A DNA stretch of 25,159 nt from a virus, in the IMG/VR virus record IMGVR_UViG_3300030520_000100, positions 1-25,159 of that record. One strand, given 5' to 3'. Each line of letters begins with the position of its first letter. Position 1 is the first letter of the stretch. Under the pieces are notes generated by a model that searched no databases, had not been told where the DNA came from, and saw only the letters and a list, made by a program, of their open reading frames with translations. Positions 8,057-15,871 of this stretch are shown here, one piece after another. A program made the position numbers and the translations under genes.

Positions 8057-8881
8057 CTAGGCTGCCGTTTCGGCCGCCGGAGGAATGTCAGAAGGACCAC
8101 GGAAAGCCTGTCCCTTGACGGTAAGCACTGGGCCAATCTCGCCATTGTGGTGAACGGATAGCCCAGGATGATCGCCATAGAATGGCGAGAAGCTGCCAGA
8201 CGTATCCGACGCTTCAGCGTCCGGACTCACGTACATGGCATCAATCTTCTGACCGATCTTCTTCGTGCCTTCGATCGGCGTTACGCCGCATGTGCAGTTC
8301 GGATGAATCGGCATCAAGTCGGTGATGTGATAGCGCTGCGTCGCAGCGATCTGACACAGGGCGCAAGCGCTGCCTGAAGTCAGGACACGGCGGTAGCCGA
8401 CCACACCAACCCCAGGACCAGACTGCTCAAGCGCGTACCGCGCTGAATGAGTCCTGGCCAACTGAAGATCGGTAGAGATCATCGTCATCGCGCGTTGCTC
8501 GCCGATGCCTACAGCCTCGGCAAAATCCTTGTCCTGCGAGAGCTGATACCAGATCTCCTTGAAGGGACGCTCATACTCAATCTCCGGCGTCACTCCGTTT
8601 CGGAGTGCAGCACCCGACGCCATTTCGGCAGGGATACCAACCGGGTTGACTGTGTGTCCGCTCATGTCCGACAGGACCGCAGCGATGTAGATGTCAGTGA
8701 GAGTGGAGATCGTCTGCTGGCTCGCAGACATCAGAGGGACGATCTGAGAGAGCCATACGGCCAGACCAGCATCCGAGTAGTCCGGCGATGCCGACCAGGC
8801 GCGCTGAGCCTGGATGATCGTCCTGTGTCTGACAGCCGCCACAGCGGCATCAGCCCGTTGAGCCAGTACAGACGTGCTCAC
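8057..8881 (-). CDS. MuF-like minor head protein
   Basis: A 274-residue protein whose GTG start overlaps the portal stop by four bases. The C-terminal part has the Mu F signature: LARTHSARYALEQ, then SACALCQIAATQRYHITDL, then IHPNCTCGVTPI. The C-x2-C and H-x2-C-x-C sets could bind zinc. In the family this protein is present in few copies next to the portal and is needed early in head assembly; in many actinophages it is annotated as a capsid maturation protein. No protease active site can be pointed out. Order portal, MuF, scaffold, capsid is conserved. Confidence 0.88.
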   Translation of the reverse strand: MSTSVLAQRADAAVAAVRHRTIIQAQRAWSASPDYSDAGLAVWLSQIVPLMSASQQTISTLTDIYIAAVLSDMSGHTVNPVGIPAEMASGAALRNGVTPEIEYERPFKEIWYQLSQDKDFAEAVGIGEQRAMTMISTDLQLARTHSARYALEQSGPGVGVVGYRRVLTSGSACALCQIAATQRYHITDLMPIHPNCTCGVTPIEGTKKIGQKIDAMYVSPDAEASDTSGSFSPFYGDHPGLSVHHNGEIGPVLTVKGQAFRGPSDIPPAAETAA

Positions 8882-10347
8882 CTAGTGGCCGGCTGCGGAG
8901 CCGGCTGAGGTGACGGAAGACCAGGAGGTGATGCAGCATCCAGCTGTCCCGGTTGTGTGAGAGCCATCGTGCTCGCACCTGGCGCCGCACCAGGATCGAC
9001 AGAGAGCGGAGAGTTGAGGCTCGCGACCAGAGCATCTTTCATGCGCTCTGCTTCCATCCGGTCAACCTCGGCAGGAGTGAAACCCAACAGGGCCATGCGC
9101 TCCCTGAAGGGAACACCGGCGCTCTCGTACTTCACTGCGGCATCGGCAAGTTCGGAGAGACTGTGCCTCTCGGGATCGGCCCAGACGATGACACTGTCGT
9201 CGCCGACCTCACCATCCCCGTACATGGCAGCGAGTCTGAGGACCTTCTCCCATGCCTCACCGAACTCCACCGATCTATTGGTGACCTTGCTGGTAAGGCC
9301 GCTCTCTGCGGCCGTCAGGGCGTCACCAGACACGTTGACCATGTCTGCCAGCAGGTAGTGCGGAGGAGTGCGGCTGATAGCCGCCAAGTCGCGAATGTCA
9401 GATGAGCATGCGTCTAGGATCGGCTTCAGGTCGGTCTGTTGAAAGTCGCCGAATTGGGCATCCTCGTCTTCAACGATCCACAGAAGATCCGCGCCGGGAT
9501 CGAAGGGTCGCTGAGGATTCCCGTTCTCGTCTTCAACGTTGATGCCCTTGGCCCAGCGCTGGCGATATGCCTGCATGGCCTGAGTGACGAGACGATCAAG
9601 GATCGTGACGTTGATGCGGTCCTGGATGTCAGTGACGTCCTCGAACTCACCCATGCCCATAGGCGCCCGGGGGCGCCGGTTGATGAAAGGGACCACGGGG
9701 ACTTCGCCGAGAGGATTCGAAGCCGGTTCCTGCTTAACTTCCCAGGATCTCGGATCCCACTCCGCAGGATCCATGCCCGGCTGTACGGCCTGAAAGTAGA
9801 AGATCTGATCTGGCATGTAGACGATCGCCAGTTGACGACCCTCAATCGAGTCGATCCATGTCTTCATCGCGGCCAGCAGCTTTCGCGGCCGGCACGGATC
9901 GGATTCGTGGATCACCTGAAGGGGAGACTCTGGAGTGATCAGGACGGCCGTACTGTCGTCAGGGTCCTGGCCCACGATCACATAGGATCGACCAGTGACC
10001 AGCGCCTGATGATGGACAATGTTGCAGTCGGCGTCGAGTGAATTCGCCTGCCAAATGCCCCATGCCTCATCATCGGTAGCGGGAGTTCCCTTGGATCCGG
10101 TACGGAATCCAGTAACTACCAGGCGCTCTTCAACAGCCTCAGCGACCAGACCCGTGTAATTGCTCCGGCCCATCTTCTGAAGGCGGTGGTAGGTATCCCG
10201 CATCTTCCTGTTGCCGACGGGCAACGGATGATCCCCGGAGTCATACCGCATCAGATCCGCCATACGCGGCACATCGCCGCTCAGCGCCTTTCCTAGGCGC
10301 ATCAGCCACCAACCGGGGGCATTCGAGACATCGGTATCATCGAGCAC
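8878..10347 (-). CDS. Portal protein (SPP1 gp6-like)
   Basis: A 489-residue protein with a GTG start 11 bases after the terminase stop and GGGGG upstream. It begins with a helical region, then NYTGLVAEAVEERLVVTGFR, the core strand region, VPVVPFINRRPRAPMGMGEFEDV (the conserved region before the tunnel helix), and a C-terminal helical part with LTAAESGLTSKVTNRSVEFG. These match the Gp6-like portal family of actinophages. The dodecameric portal sits at one capsid vertex and is the channel for DNA packaging and ejection. The tail of the protein is rich in Pro, Ala and Gln and is probably disordered. Confidence 0.93.
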   Translation of the reverse strand: MLDDTDVSNAPGWWLMRLGKALSGDVPRMADLMRYDSGDHPLPVGNRKMRDTYHRLQKMGRSNYTGLVAEAVEERLVVTGFRTGSKGTPATDDEAWGIWQANSLDADCNIVHHQALVTGRSYVIVGQDPDDSTAVLITPESPLQVIHESDPCRPRKLLAAMKTWIDSIEGRQLAIVYMPDQIFYFQAVQPGMDPAEWDPRSWEVKQEPASNPLGEVPVVPFINRRPRAPMGMGEFEDVTDIQDRINVTILDRLVTQAMQAYRQRWAKGINVEDENGNPQRPFDPGADLLWIVEDEDAQFGDFQQTDLKPILDACSSDIRDLAAISRTPPHYLLADMVNVSGDALTAAESGLTSKVTNRSVEFGEAWEKVLRLAAMYGDGEVGDDSVIVWADPERHSLSELADAAVKYESAGVPFRERMALLGFTPAEVDRMEAERMKDALVASLNSPLSVDPGAAPGASTMALTQPGQLDAASPPGLPSPQPAPQPATR

Positions 10348-10358
10348 GCATAACCCCC

Positions 10359-11963
10359 TTAGAATCGGTAGAGGCGCTTAGAGCGCTTTACGGGCGCCGT
10401 AGCGCCGGCGGCTAGAGCATCCTGGCGAGCCTTGAATGCCAAAGTGGCTGCAATAGCGGCATCAATTTTCCGTGGCGATGACGGATGCTCTTTGGCGATC
10501 GTCACGCCAGTACGACCGACGCGACGTCGGGCATTGAGCATGTGACGCGTAAGCGCATAGGATCCGTCATGGGTCATCTCGTGATCGATGATCGCGTTAT
10601 GCAGGATCTGCAAAGCACGGACAGTCAGAGTGAGCCGGCCACCGGTCATCCACCATTCGATCGGATGATTGGCGCTGGCCTTCACCTGTAGGCGCTTGCT
10701 GTACTTCGCTTCCCAGGTCGAGATGTGGCCTTCCCACTTGGCAGGGTCGGCATAGAAGCCGACCACAGAGAAGCGTTCGAAAGCCTCATCCACCGCCGCA
10801 AGAACTTCAATGATCGGGACTTCCCAGTTCTCGCCCTCCGGGCCTTCAGGCTGTTCCCACACTGCGATCTGAAATATGTGACCATCGCTCACGCGACAGC
10901 CGATAAGGGCAGTCGCGTCAGTGACATTGCGCATGCGCTTACGAGAACCGTCAAAGCCCAAGGTAATGACGTCACCAGGCTCGATGTCCTTCGTGTGATC
11001 CTGGCATCCCAGCCACTCCGGCTGGGATATCCAACTATCGGTCGCATGCGTGATCATGTTGAAGTAGAAGCGGTCACTGTCCTGGGGATCCGTAGCTGGA
11101 TCCCAGATCTCCTCAATCAGACGATCGAAATCAATCCAGGCAACAGCATCGCCATACACGTGAGTCAGAGCCGCGCGAATGGACTTCTCGTTGGTCTTGT
11201 CCACCTCGAAAGGTGGTTCCACATGGTCATACAAGAGACCATTCCGGCGAAGCTTTCCCTCAAGCGCCTTCTGGGCTGTCTCGGCCGACGCCTCAGCTAC
11301 CGATCCCTCACCAGGAACGAAAGCGTTGGTCGTCTCAATGGAGCGACCCTTCATCTTGGCCAGATTGCGTCGCAGGACGCTGGAGAGGCGCTTGCCGCCG
11401 TTGACGTCGGTCCATAGGTGAGTCTCGTCCAGAACGGCGAAAGTAGTTCTCTGACCCTCACGCGACGTGCTGTTGGCAGTAACCGGAATCAGCTTGCCGT
11501 TGGCCGTATAGGTGCGAGTCAGGCCCGGGTCCAAGCCCGGGTAATTCTCCATCGCAGGGCCCTTAAGCATCTCTACGACCAGCTCATACGTATTGCCCGT
11601 CTGGTCCTCGGACACTGCCGCAAGCTGCACCAGCGGTGATGGCTGCGGACGGCCAATCGGCTCGCCAAGCTCATCCCGGCCGGCATAGACAACCGGCCCC
11701 AGCAGCTCTGCACAGCAGATGGCCGCAAGGAGTGGCGACTTCCCCCAGCCCTTCGGCCTAGAGATCACGCCACGGCGGTACGTGAATTTGCCGTGCTCAT
11801 CTACGGCATAGAAGTGAGTGATGAAAGCCGCTTGCTCATCCGTAAAGATGAAGGGATCTCCCTGATTGTCGCCATCCGGCTGAATCAGGTTGTCTCGACA
11901 CCAGTCGAGAATCCGATACCCGAGCGTCAGCATCGGGGGAAGCGGCCTCAGCTTCTCATTCAC
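10359..11963 (-). CDS. terL: Terminase large subunit
   Basis: About 534 residues from the GTG at 11963, which overlaps the end of the small terminase by 8 bases; an ATG at 11993 in the same frame is an alternative start. The ATPase domain has a Walker A-like RPKGWGKS near residues 70-77 and a Walker B FAVLDETHLW. The nuclease domain carries the expected acidic residues in ITLGFDGSRKR, VVGFYADPAKWEGH and KIDAAIAATLA. The protein cuts concatemeric DNA and drives it into the head through the portal, which is encoded next. Length is normal for actinophage large terminases. All key motifs appear intact. Confidence 0.95.
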   Translation of the reverse strand: MNEKLRPLPPMLTLGYRILDWCRDNLIQPDGDNQGDPFIFTDEQAAFITHFYAVDEHGKFTYRRGVISRPKGWGKSPLLAAICCAELLGPVVYAGRDELGEPIGRPQPSPLVQLAAVSEDQTGNTYELVVEMLKGPAMENYPGLDPGLTRTYTANGKLIPVTANSTSREGQRTTFAVLDETHLWTDVNGGKRLSSVLRRNLAKMKGRSIETTNAFVPGEGSVAEASAETAQKALEGKLRRNGLLYDHVEPPFEVDKTNEKSIRAALTHVYGDAVAWIDFDRLIEEIWDPATDPQDSDRFYFNMITHATDSWISQPEWLGCQDHTKDIEPGDVITLGFDGSRKRMRNVTDATALIGCRVSDGHIFQIAVWEQPEGPEGENWEVPIIEVLAAVDEAFERFSVVGFYADPAKWEGHISTWEAKYSKRLQVKASANHPIEWWMTGGRLTLTVRALQILHNAIIDHEMTHDGSYALTRHMLNARRRVGRTGVTIAKEHPSSPRKIDAAIAATLAFKARQDALAAGATAPVKRSKRLYRF

Positions 11964-12396
11964 TACTAGCCGCGAAACGGTGACGATAGTCATCCATCTG
12001 CGGCACCGACTTGTCAGCCGTCGGCGACGGCATATCCTCGTCAGGGTCATCAATCTGAAACTTGAGCCTCATCCGGTCTTCCGGAGTCGCGCCAAACTTC
12101 GCGACCCTCAATCTGACCTCTGCGGCTAGAGTCCATTGGCCCTTCTCCCACATCGCGTGATGCATCAGAGCCGTATCCAGGAGAAAATCCCAGTCGGAAT
12201 CGGTCATGGTCTGCGACTGGGCGCTCTTGCGCCAGTTCAGCCACCAAGCCTTAGTGCGAGGATTCCATTCGAAACCGACGTCCTTCGGGAGCGTCGGCCC
12301 CCTGAGCTTGCCGTCAGGCACGATAGAGGTGGCGTCATTGGCATTGCGCCTACGCCGCTTGTCTGCCGGCTTCGGAGCCGGACCACGACCAGCCAT
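11956..12396 (-). CDS. Terminase small subunit
   Basis: A 146-residue protein starting MAGRGPAPKPADKRRRRN, the basic, proline-containing opening that is very common in actinophage small terminase subunits. The central region with WKNWRKSAQ-like helices and DWDFLLDTALMHHAMWEKG is helical and would form the oligomeric, DNA-binding part. Upstream of the ATG is GGAGGTGGTGGC on the minus strand. Its TGA lies just within the start of the large terminase. The protein recognises the packaging site and regulates the large subunit. Motifs are weak in this family, so the call leans on the N-terminus and position. Confidence 0.85.
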   Translation of the reverse strand: MAGRGPAPKPADKRRRRNANDATSIVPDGKLRGPTLPKDVGFEWNPRTKAWWLNWRKSAQSQTMTDSDWDFLLDTALMHHAMWEKGQWTLAAEVRLRVAKFGATPEDRMRLKFQIDDPDEDMPSPTADKSVPQMDDYRHRFAASSE

Positions 12397-12413
12397 GCCA
12401 CCACCTCCAATCG

Positions 12414-14276
12414 TCAGCCGTAGTACCTCAGAACGTCACCAGCAGGGATGACAGGAATGCCGGACGCTGCAAGCGCCGTAATGAACGTCTGGAAATCAGC
12501 CACAGTCATCTGAGTCGAAGACGACGGAGTACCCGTGGTGAAGTCGTGCATCGTGTAGATGCCCCACAGCTGATTCGCCTTGATGTGGGGCAGATCCGTA
12601 GCCGTGATCGTGCTGACCGGATAGTTCCCCGCAAAGCTGCCGATGGCAGACTGAGCGCGAAGCCGGTAGGGATCAGCTGGCGGAAAAGTTTCATATGTCT
12701 TGCGCGTGATGGTCCTGGCATATCTGTTGTACTTCTTGATGATCGACGTAGTCGAAACGCCATCGGTCGTCAGACCGTACTGACCAAGCGGATATGCCGT
12801 ACCGTCCATGCCTCTGAGGCCATTGACGATCTCCCACGCCTTCATCAGCCGCAGATCATTATCAAGCTGTGCAGCAGTCATGCCCGTGTAGGTCAAAGCG
12901 TGGTCCGCATCGAGGTACGCGTGACTCCCGACTTCCCAGCCATACTTCTGAAGGTCGTCCAGATTCTGGAGACTCATCCGGCCGCTAGAGCCGATCAGAG
13001 ACTGAATCAGATACACGCTGGCACGCATGCCAGCGGCCTGAAGGATCGGGAACGCATACTGGTACATCGAGTAGTAGGCGTCATCGAAGCCGATCGACAC
13101 AACGCCATTCGGAAAGATCGCGGAAGCATCAGGGATGATCTCGAAATCTTGAAAGTGACACTTGACCCCGGTCCCAAGCCCGTCATCCTGAATCGTGAAC
13201 TGGAGATCGGTCAGAGACGTCCTGGACGGAGAGCCCGACGTTGTAGCGTCGGCAAAGTGAAGCGTGACCGTGTACCAGCCACCTCCGTTGCCTCCAGTGC
13301 CACCAGAAGGAATGAAGTTCGAGCCAGCAGGCGCCTGCTGCGGAATCCACTCGTAGTAGTTCGCGAGACTGGACGACCCGTACAGGACTTCCAGATGCGT
13401 CAAGTGCGTGATGTCATCGATCTTGACCCTGAAGCGAATCATCTGGCCGGTAGTATTCACGGCCGGCATGCCGACCTTCTTGATCTTTGCTAGACCACCG
13501 GCACCATCGGTGACGATGTTGCACGACTGGCCGAACAGGAAATCGGTCGTATCGTTGGCTGTGAAAGTTCCCGTCCCGGCCGAAGAGAATCCATGACCGG
13601 ACTGGAACTGAGTCACGATCGCCGTAGGAGGCACATACTGCGGAAGCTTGGCCGTAGGAGGCATATAGACACCAGGAACCTGAGCCACGGTTACCATGCC
13701 CGTAGAGTCAAGCGACGCCACGCCAGAAGCGGCGCCAACCTCGCTGAGGGGCACGTAAGTAGTGGCTGCCGCAGTTGCCACAGCGGCAGCGGCGTTGATG
13801 GCGTCATATCGAGCGTCAGCCGCAGCCTGAGTGATGCCGTCAAGGGCAGCAGTTGGCAGCTGGCTAACCGGTACCAGACCGCTGCCGTCGAGTGCCGCAT
13901 AGCCATTCGGCTGCCCCTTGGCAGCCACCAGCTGATACGTCGTACTCGGCACCAGGGTGGAAGCCGGCGCAATATCCGACAGGTTGACTGTCGGGACGAG
14001 GTACGAAAACTGGACACTATAGGTGCGCGGAGACGCGCCAGTGATATTCTCGGTGACGTTGTAGACGACGCCCGAAGGTGTCGTGCCAGGGTCATCGATT
14101 GCAGCGGCCTGAAAGGTCGCCTGACCAGAGGCCAGCGTCAGAGTCAGTGGAATGGTCGAGATCGTCTCGCCAGCATTGGACATCGCCACTGACGGAGTCA
14201 GCGTGATAGAGCCGGCAGCAGGATCCCCGTTCATCGTCTCGTATCGAGCCGTGACAGTGACCATCGTAAAACTCAT
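12414..14276 (-). CDS. Tail-fibre-like protein with NodB polysaccharide deacetylase domain
   Basis: A 620-residue protein. Residues ~1-115 form a beta-rich region. Around 120-210 are fibre-type repeats such as NGYAALDGSGLVPVSQLPT and GVASLDSTGMVTVAQVPG. A carbohydrate-binding-like beta region lies at ~230-385. The C-terminus (~390-620) is a polysaccharide deacetylase domain: VVSIGFDDAYYS (D398, D399), GWEVGSHAYLDADH (H452, H459) and a final IPVIPAGDVLRYYG. The family removes acetyl groups from cell-wall sugars or capsules. The second histidine is 7 residues after the first, rather than the more usual 4, so metal binding is uncertain. No signal peptide is seen. Its place before the terminase, not after the tape measure, is unusual for a receptor-binding protein. 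Confidence 0.83.
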   Translation of the reverse strand: MSFTMVTVTARYETMNGDPAAGSITLTPSVAMSNAGETISTIPLTLTLASGQATFQAAAIDDPGTTPSGVVYNVTENITGASPRTYSVQFSYLVPTVNLSDIAPASTLVPSTTYQLVAAKGQPNGYAALDGSGLVPVSQLPTAALDGITQAAADARYDAINAAAAVATAAATTYVPLSEVGAASGVASLDSTGMVTVAQVPGVYMPPTAKLPQYVPPTAIVTQFQSGHGFSSAGTGTFTANDTTDFLFGQSCNIVTDGAGGLAKIKKVGMPAVNTTGQMIRFRVKIDDITHLTHLEVLYGSSSLANYYEWIPQQAPAGSNFIPSGGTGGNGGGWYTVTLHFADATTSGSPSRTSLTDLQFTIQDDGLGTGVKCHFQDFEIIPDASAIFPNGVVSIGFDDAYYSMYQYAFPILQAAGMRASVYLIQSLIGSSGRMSLQNLDDLQKYGWEVGSHAYLDADHALTYTGMTAAQLDNDLRLMKAWEIVNGLRGMDGTAYPLGQYGLTTDGVSTTSIIKKYNRYARTITRKTYETFPPADPYRLRAQSAIGSFAGNYPVSTITATDLPHIKANQLWGIYTMHDFTTGTPSSSTQMTVADFQTFITALAASGIPVIPAGDVLRYYG

Positions 14277-14428
14277 TTATTGCCCCCCGTCAGATCCTTC
14301 TTCAGCTGCTTGGTCCGACGGACGTGACGGACATCGACAATGGCCGCACAGAAAGCTGATGCGGCAAGGTTGGGCCAGATCGGAGACCAGAGATCAATCC
14401 AGATCCAGTGATGAAGCCAGAGACTCAT
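14273..14428 (-). CDS. Small membrane protein (holin-like candidate)
   Basis: A 51-residue frame with four-base ATGA overlaps at both ends: its ATG overlaps the stop of the 57-residue gene and its TGA overlaps the ATG of the deacetylase gene. It contains one Trp-rich hydrophobic segment (about residues 4-32, e.g. HWIWIDLWSPIWPNLAASAF) and then a basic tail (RHVRRTKQLKKD). This shape fits a single-pass inner membrane protein. Phage holins and small membrane accessory proteins look like this, but there is no endolysin in view, so lysis is only a possibility. Confidence 0.7.
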   Translation of the reverse strand: MSLWLHHWIWIDLWSPIWPNLAASAFCAAIVDVRHVRRTKQLKKDLTGGNK

Positions 14429-14598
14429 GAGCGCGTGAACGCGCGCCAGGCGTCATAGATCAGTCCATCGGCAAAGCGGTCGTGCGGGTGAAACCAACGC
14501 CACCGTTCTGCGAGCACCATGACTTCGTCCGCAGATGCGGCCAAATCAAGGGCATTTGCAAGGTCATCTAGAGTGGATAGTTCCTGGTCAGCGTCCAT
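14425..14598 (-). CDS. Small protein, unknown function, first gene before fibre/terminase block
   Basis: A 57-residue acidic-then-aromatic protein, MDADQELSTLDDLANALDL onward, with a second part rich in Trp, His and Arg (RWRWFHPHDRFADGLIYD). GGGGG lies a few bases before the ATG. The stop overlaps the start of the small membrane protein gene, so the two are probably coupled. I do not recognise the family. Predicted helical, no membrane segment or signal. Confidence 0.65.
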   Translation of the reverse strand: MDADQELSTLDDLANALDLAASADEVMVLAERWRWFHPHDRFADGLIYDAWRAFTRS

Positions 14599-14906
14599 TG
14601 CGCCCCCAATCGCTCATAGTGCCCAGACCCGTACACAATGCGAGACGCAGGTTCGCCCCGATGAAATAGATGCAGGTCAGGGGGTCCACCCCCTACCGGG
14701 GCTGGTGGATCGCCATCCGATAGACCACCCTGAGTCACGAAGGCACTGAGACCGGTCTTAAGTCACGGCACTCCGTGCCGGAGTGGTATAGTCGTGACCG
14801 GATTGATTGTTCCCGCCTGTCGGCGACGCAATGAGATGATCAGTCCATGGGTGATGACTAGTTGGACTCAGATCCCCAGTGTTGCTGCACTGGGGATCAC
14901 TCATGT
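14599..14906. other. Non-coding gap between HNH gene and late block; possible cos region
   Basis: No convincing gene on either strand. It holds a G5/C5 hairpin (AGGGGG TCCA CCCCCT, 14679-14694), a perfect 10-bp palindrome AGACCGGTCT (14749-14758), a small hairpin CGGCAC TCC GTGCCG near 14767, and an 11-bp inverted repeat at the HNH 3' side. HNH endonucleases next to terminase genes often flank cos, so this gap is the best place in the window for a cohesive-end site. No cut site can be assigned from sequence alone. Confidence 0.4.
14871..14898. repeat. Perfect 11-bp inverted repeat downstream of HNH gene
   Basis: GATCCCCAGTG and CACTGGGGATC with a 6-base loop. It lies 9 bases past the HNH stop on the minus strand. 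There is no T run on either side, so a Rho-independent terminator is not supported; it may be an RNA end-stabilising hairpin or a protein site. Confidence 0.7.
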
Positions 14907-15212
14907 CTAGAGCAATCCGGGATGTGCCGGCTTCGGCCGGCGGATACTCTCGCGTCGCCTGTTGGGCGACTGATTGCCTTCAGCACTGGACTTGCGTGCG
15001 TGATGCCAGTTGCACAGCGATCGCAGATTGTTCAATGAATGGTTATTGCCATGCACGATGTGATCTACATCTGTTGCACGCTGTGCACATCGAACGTAAT
15101 CGTCAACGTGTGTGCATTGATATCCATCGCGTAGCAACACGACTTGTCGCAGCTGTTTCCAGTTGCTTGGTAGTTCATTGACGCGATTGCTGTTCTTCCA
15201 TCCATCACCCAT
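14907..15212 (-). CDS. HNH endonuclease
   Basis: A 101-residue protein from the ATG at 15212, which has AAAGGAAG 8 bases upstream; a longer frame from 15254 would overlap the tRNA-like element. The core RDGYQCTHVDDYVRCAQRAT, TDVDHIVHGNNHSL, LRSLCNWHHARKS contains the H-N-H metal/catalytic residues with flanking Cys and His pairs likely to bind zinc. Small HNH proteins beside the terminase genes take part in cohesive-end cutting and packaging in many actinophages and HK97-type phages. Here it is the first protein gene of the leftward block. A homing endonuclease role is the main alternative. Confidence 0.9.
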   Translation of the reverse strand: MGDGWKNSNRVNELPSNWKQLRQVVLLRDGYQCTHVDDYVRCAQRATDVDHIVHGNNHSLNNLRSLCNWHHARKSSAEGNQSPNRRRESIRRPKPAHPGLL

Positions 15213-15245
15213 TGTGGAGTCTTCCTTTCTGGTGATGGTTATTTG

Positions 15246-15317
15246 TTGACTCAACAGGATTCGAACCTGCTACCTGCGATCCATTATCGCTGCGCTACCA
15301 TTTACGCTATTGAGTCA
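15246..15317 (-). tRNA. tRNA-like element with shortened anticodon arm (probable pseudo-tRNA)
   Basis: On the minus strand TGACTCA pairs perfectly with TGAGTCA as acceptor stem, extendable to 8 bp with the next A-T. D-arm GCGT/GCGC encloses a canonical loop with A14, GG and A21. The T-arm has TTCGAAT closed by CAGG/CCTG, and the variable region is AGGTA. The anticodon arm is only 15 bases instead of 17: either 5 bp with a 5-base loop (AATGG) or 4 bp with loop TAATGGA, where position 33 is A instead of T. No anticodon can be assigned safely. CCA is not encoded. Its end lies 33 bases before the HNH start. Confidence 0.75.
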
Positions 15318-15440
15318 AAGACCATAGCCGCAAGGACTATGGTGTATTTCATAATGCCGATTAGTGCCGTAGGACAATCGGCAGCAATGAACGAAGCTGG
15401 CACAGATCGATATTTCCGCTACCAAGAACTTCGCAGTTAA

Positions 15441-15561
15441 TTTCCGGTCACCAGGAATCAATCTGAATCGCCATTAAGGCATTGCGCCATCCTTGACAGA
15501 AGCCGGGAGCACTTCGGCTTCGCCTTAACCGGTGACGAGAGATTCAACCGATGACCGGAAA
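15441..15561. ncRNA. Nested four-helix element, possible structured RNA
   Basis: Four helices nest inside each other: 15441-15450 TTTCCGGTCA with 15552-15561 (10 bp), 15464-15469 TGAATC with 15541-15546 (6 bp), 15474-15480 TTAAGGC with 15522-15528 (7 bp), and 15499-15505 GAAGCCG with 15515-15521 (7 bp). The last two are directly adjacent on the 3' side and could stack. The strand cannot be decided. No known RNA family is recognised. Confidence 0.45.
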
Positions 15562-15601
15562 ACTCGTGTTCGCGCTCGTGCGCGATAATCGTCAATTATT
15601 A

Positions 15602-15627
15602 GCGATTCGCCTTCAAAGGCGAATCGC
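15602..15627. repeat. Perfect 12-bp inverted repeat
   Basis: GCGATTCGCCTT and AAGGCGAATCGC meet around a central CA, giving a long stem with a small terminal loop. Neither side has a clear T run. Confidence 0.7.
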
Positions 15628-15654
15628 ATCAATCAATATCTATCATCATCAGTA

Positions 15655-15682
15655 AGAGACTTCCCTCTACGGGGAAGTCTCT
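15655..15682. terminator. 11-bp hairpin, possible bidirectional terminator
   Basis: AGAGACTTCCC and GGGAAGTCTCT form a perfect stem with loop TCTACG, next to an AT-rich stretch on the plus side (ATATATAAG). It lies between divergent gene blocks. The lack of a clean T tract keeps confidence low for intrinsic termination. Confidence 0.4.
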
Positions 15683-15834
15683 ATATATAAGAGAGAGATA
15701 TTTATTTATCAGGCGCGCGAGGCGCCTGTAGGACTTGCTCTCACCCTGCTTAGTGATGTCACTGGAGTCGGTATGGGACATCATCATGATGTGACGTGCA
15801 TCACACAGTCCCTGACCTGCGATGATGGATGTTT

Positions 15835-15871
15835 CTTGACGCTTGACAGGCATGCTGACGCATGCCAAACT
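15835..15871 (+). promoter_or_regulatory. Early promoter with repeat and inverted-repeat operator
   Basis: The exact repeat CTTGACGCTTGACA (15835-15848) ends in a consensus -35 TTGACA (15843-15848). A perfect 7-bp inverted repeat GGCATGC TGAC GCATGCC (15849-15866) fills the spacer, and CAAACT (15866-15871) is a weak -10 at 17 bases. The predicted transcription start is about 15878, the A of the first gene's ATG. Confidence 0.6.

Noticed and set aside
12546-13493. A 315-codon plus-strand frame opposite the fibre/deacetylase gene
   Set aside because: It is antisense to a gene with clear NodB motifs, lacks a ribosome site and is Arg-rich shadow sequence.
15279-15285. Reading an anticodon (AUG or other) from the tRNA-like loop
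   Set aside because: The arm is two bases short and position 33 is not T, so numbering is ambiguous and any isotype would be a guess.
15378-15432. A second tRNA on the minus strand
   Set aside because: Fragments like TTGGTAGC and TTCGTTC recall D and T loops, but no acceptor or anticodon stem can be drawn. At most a decayed copy.
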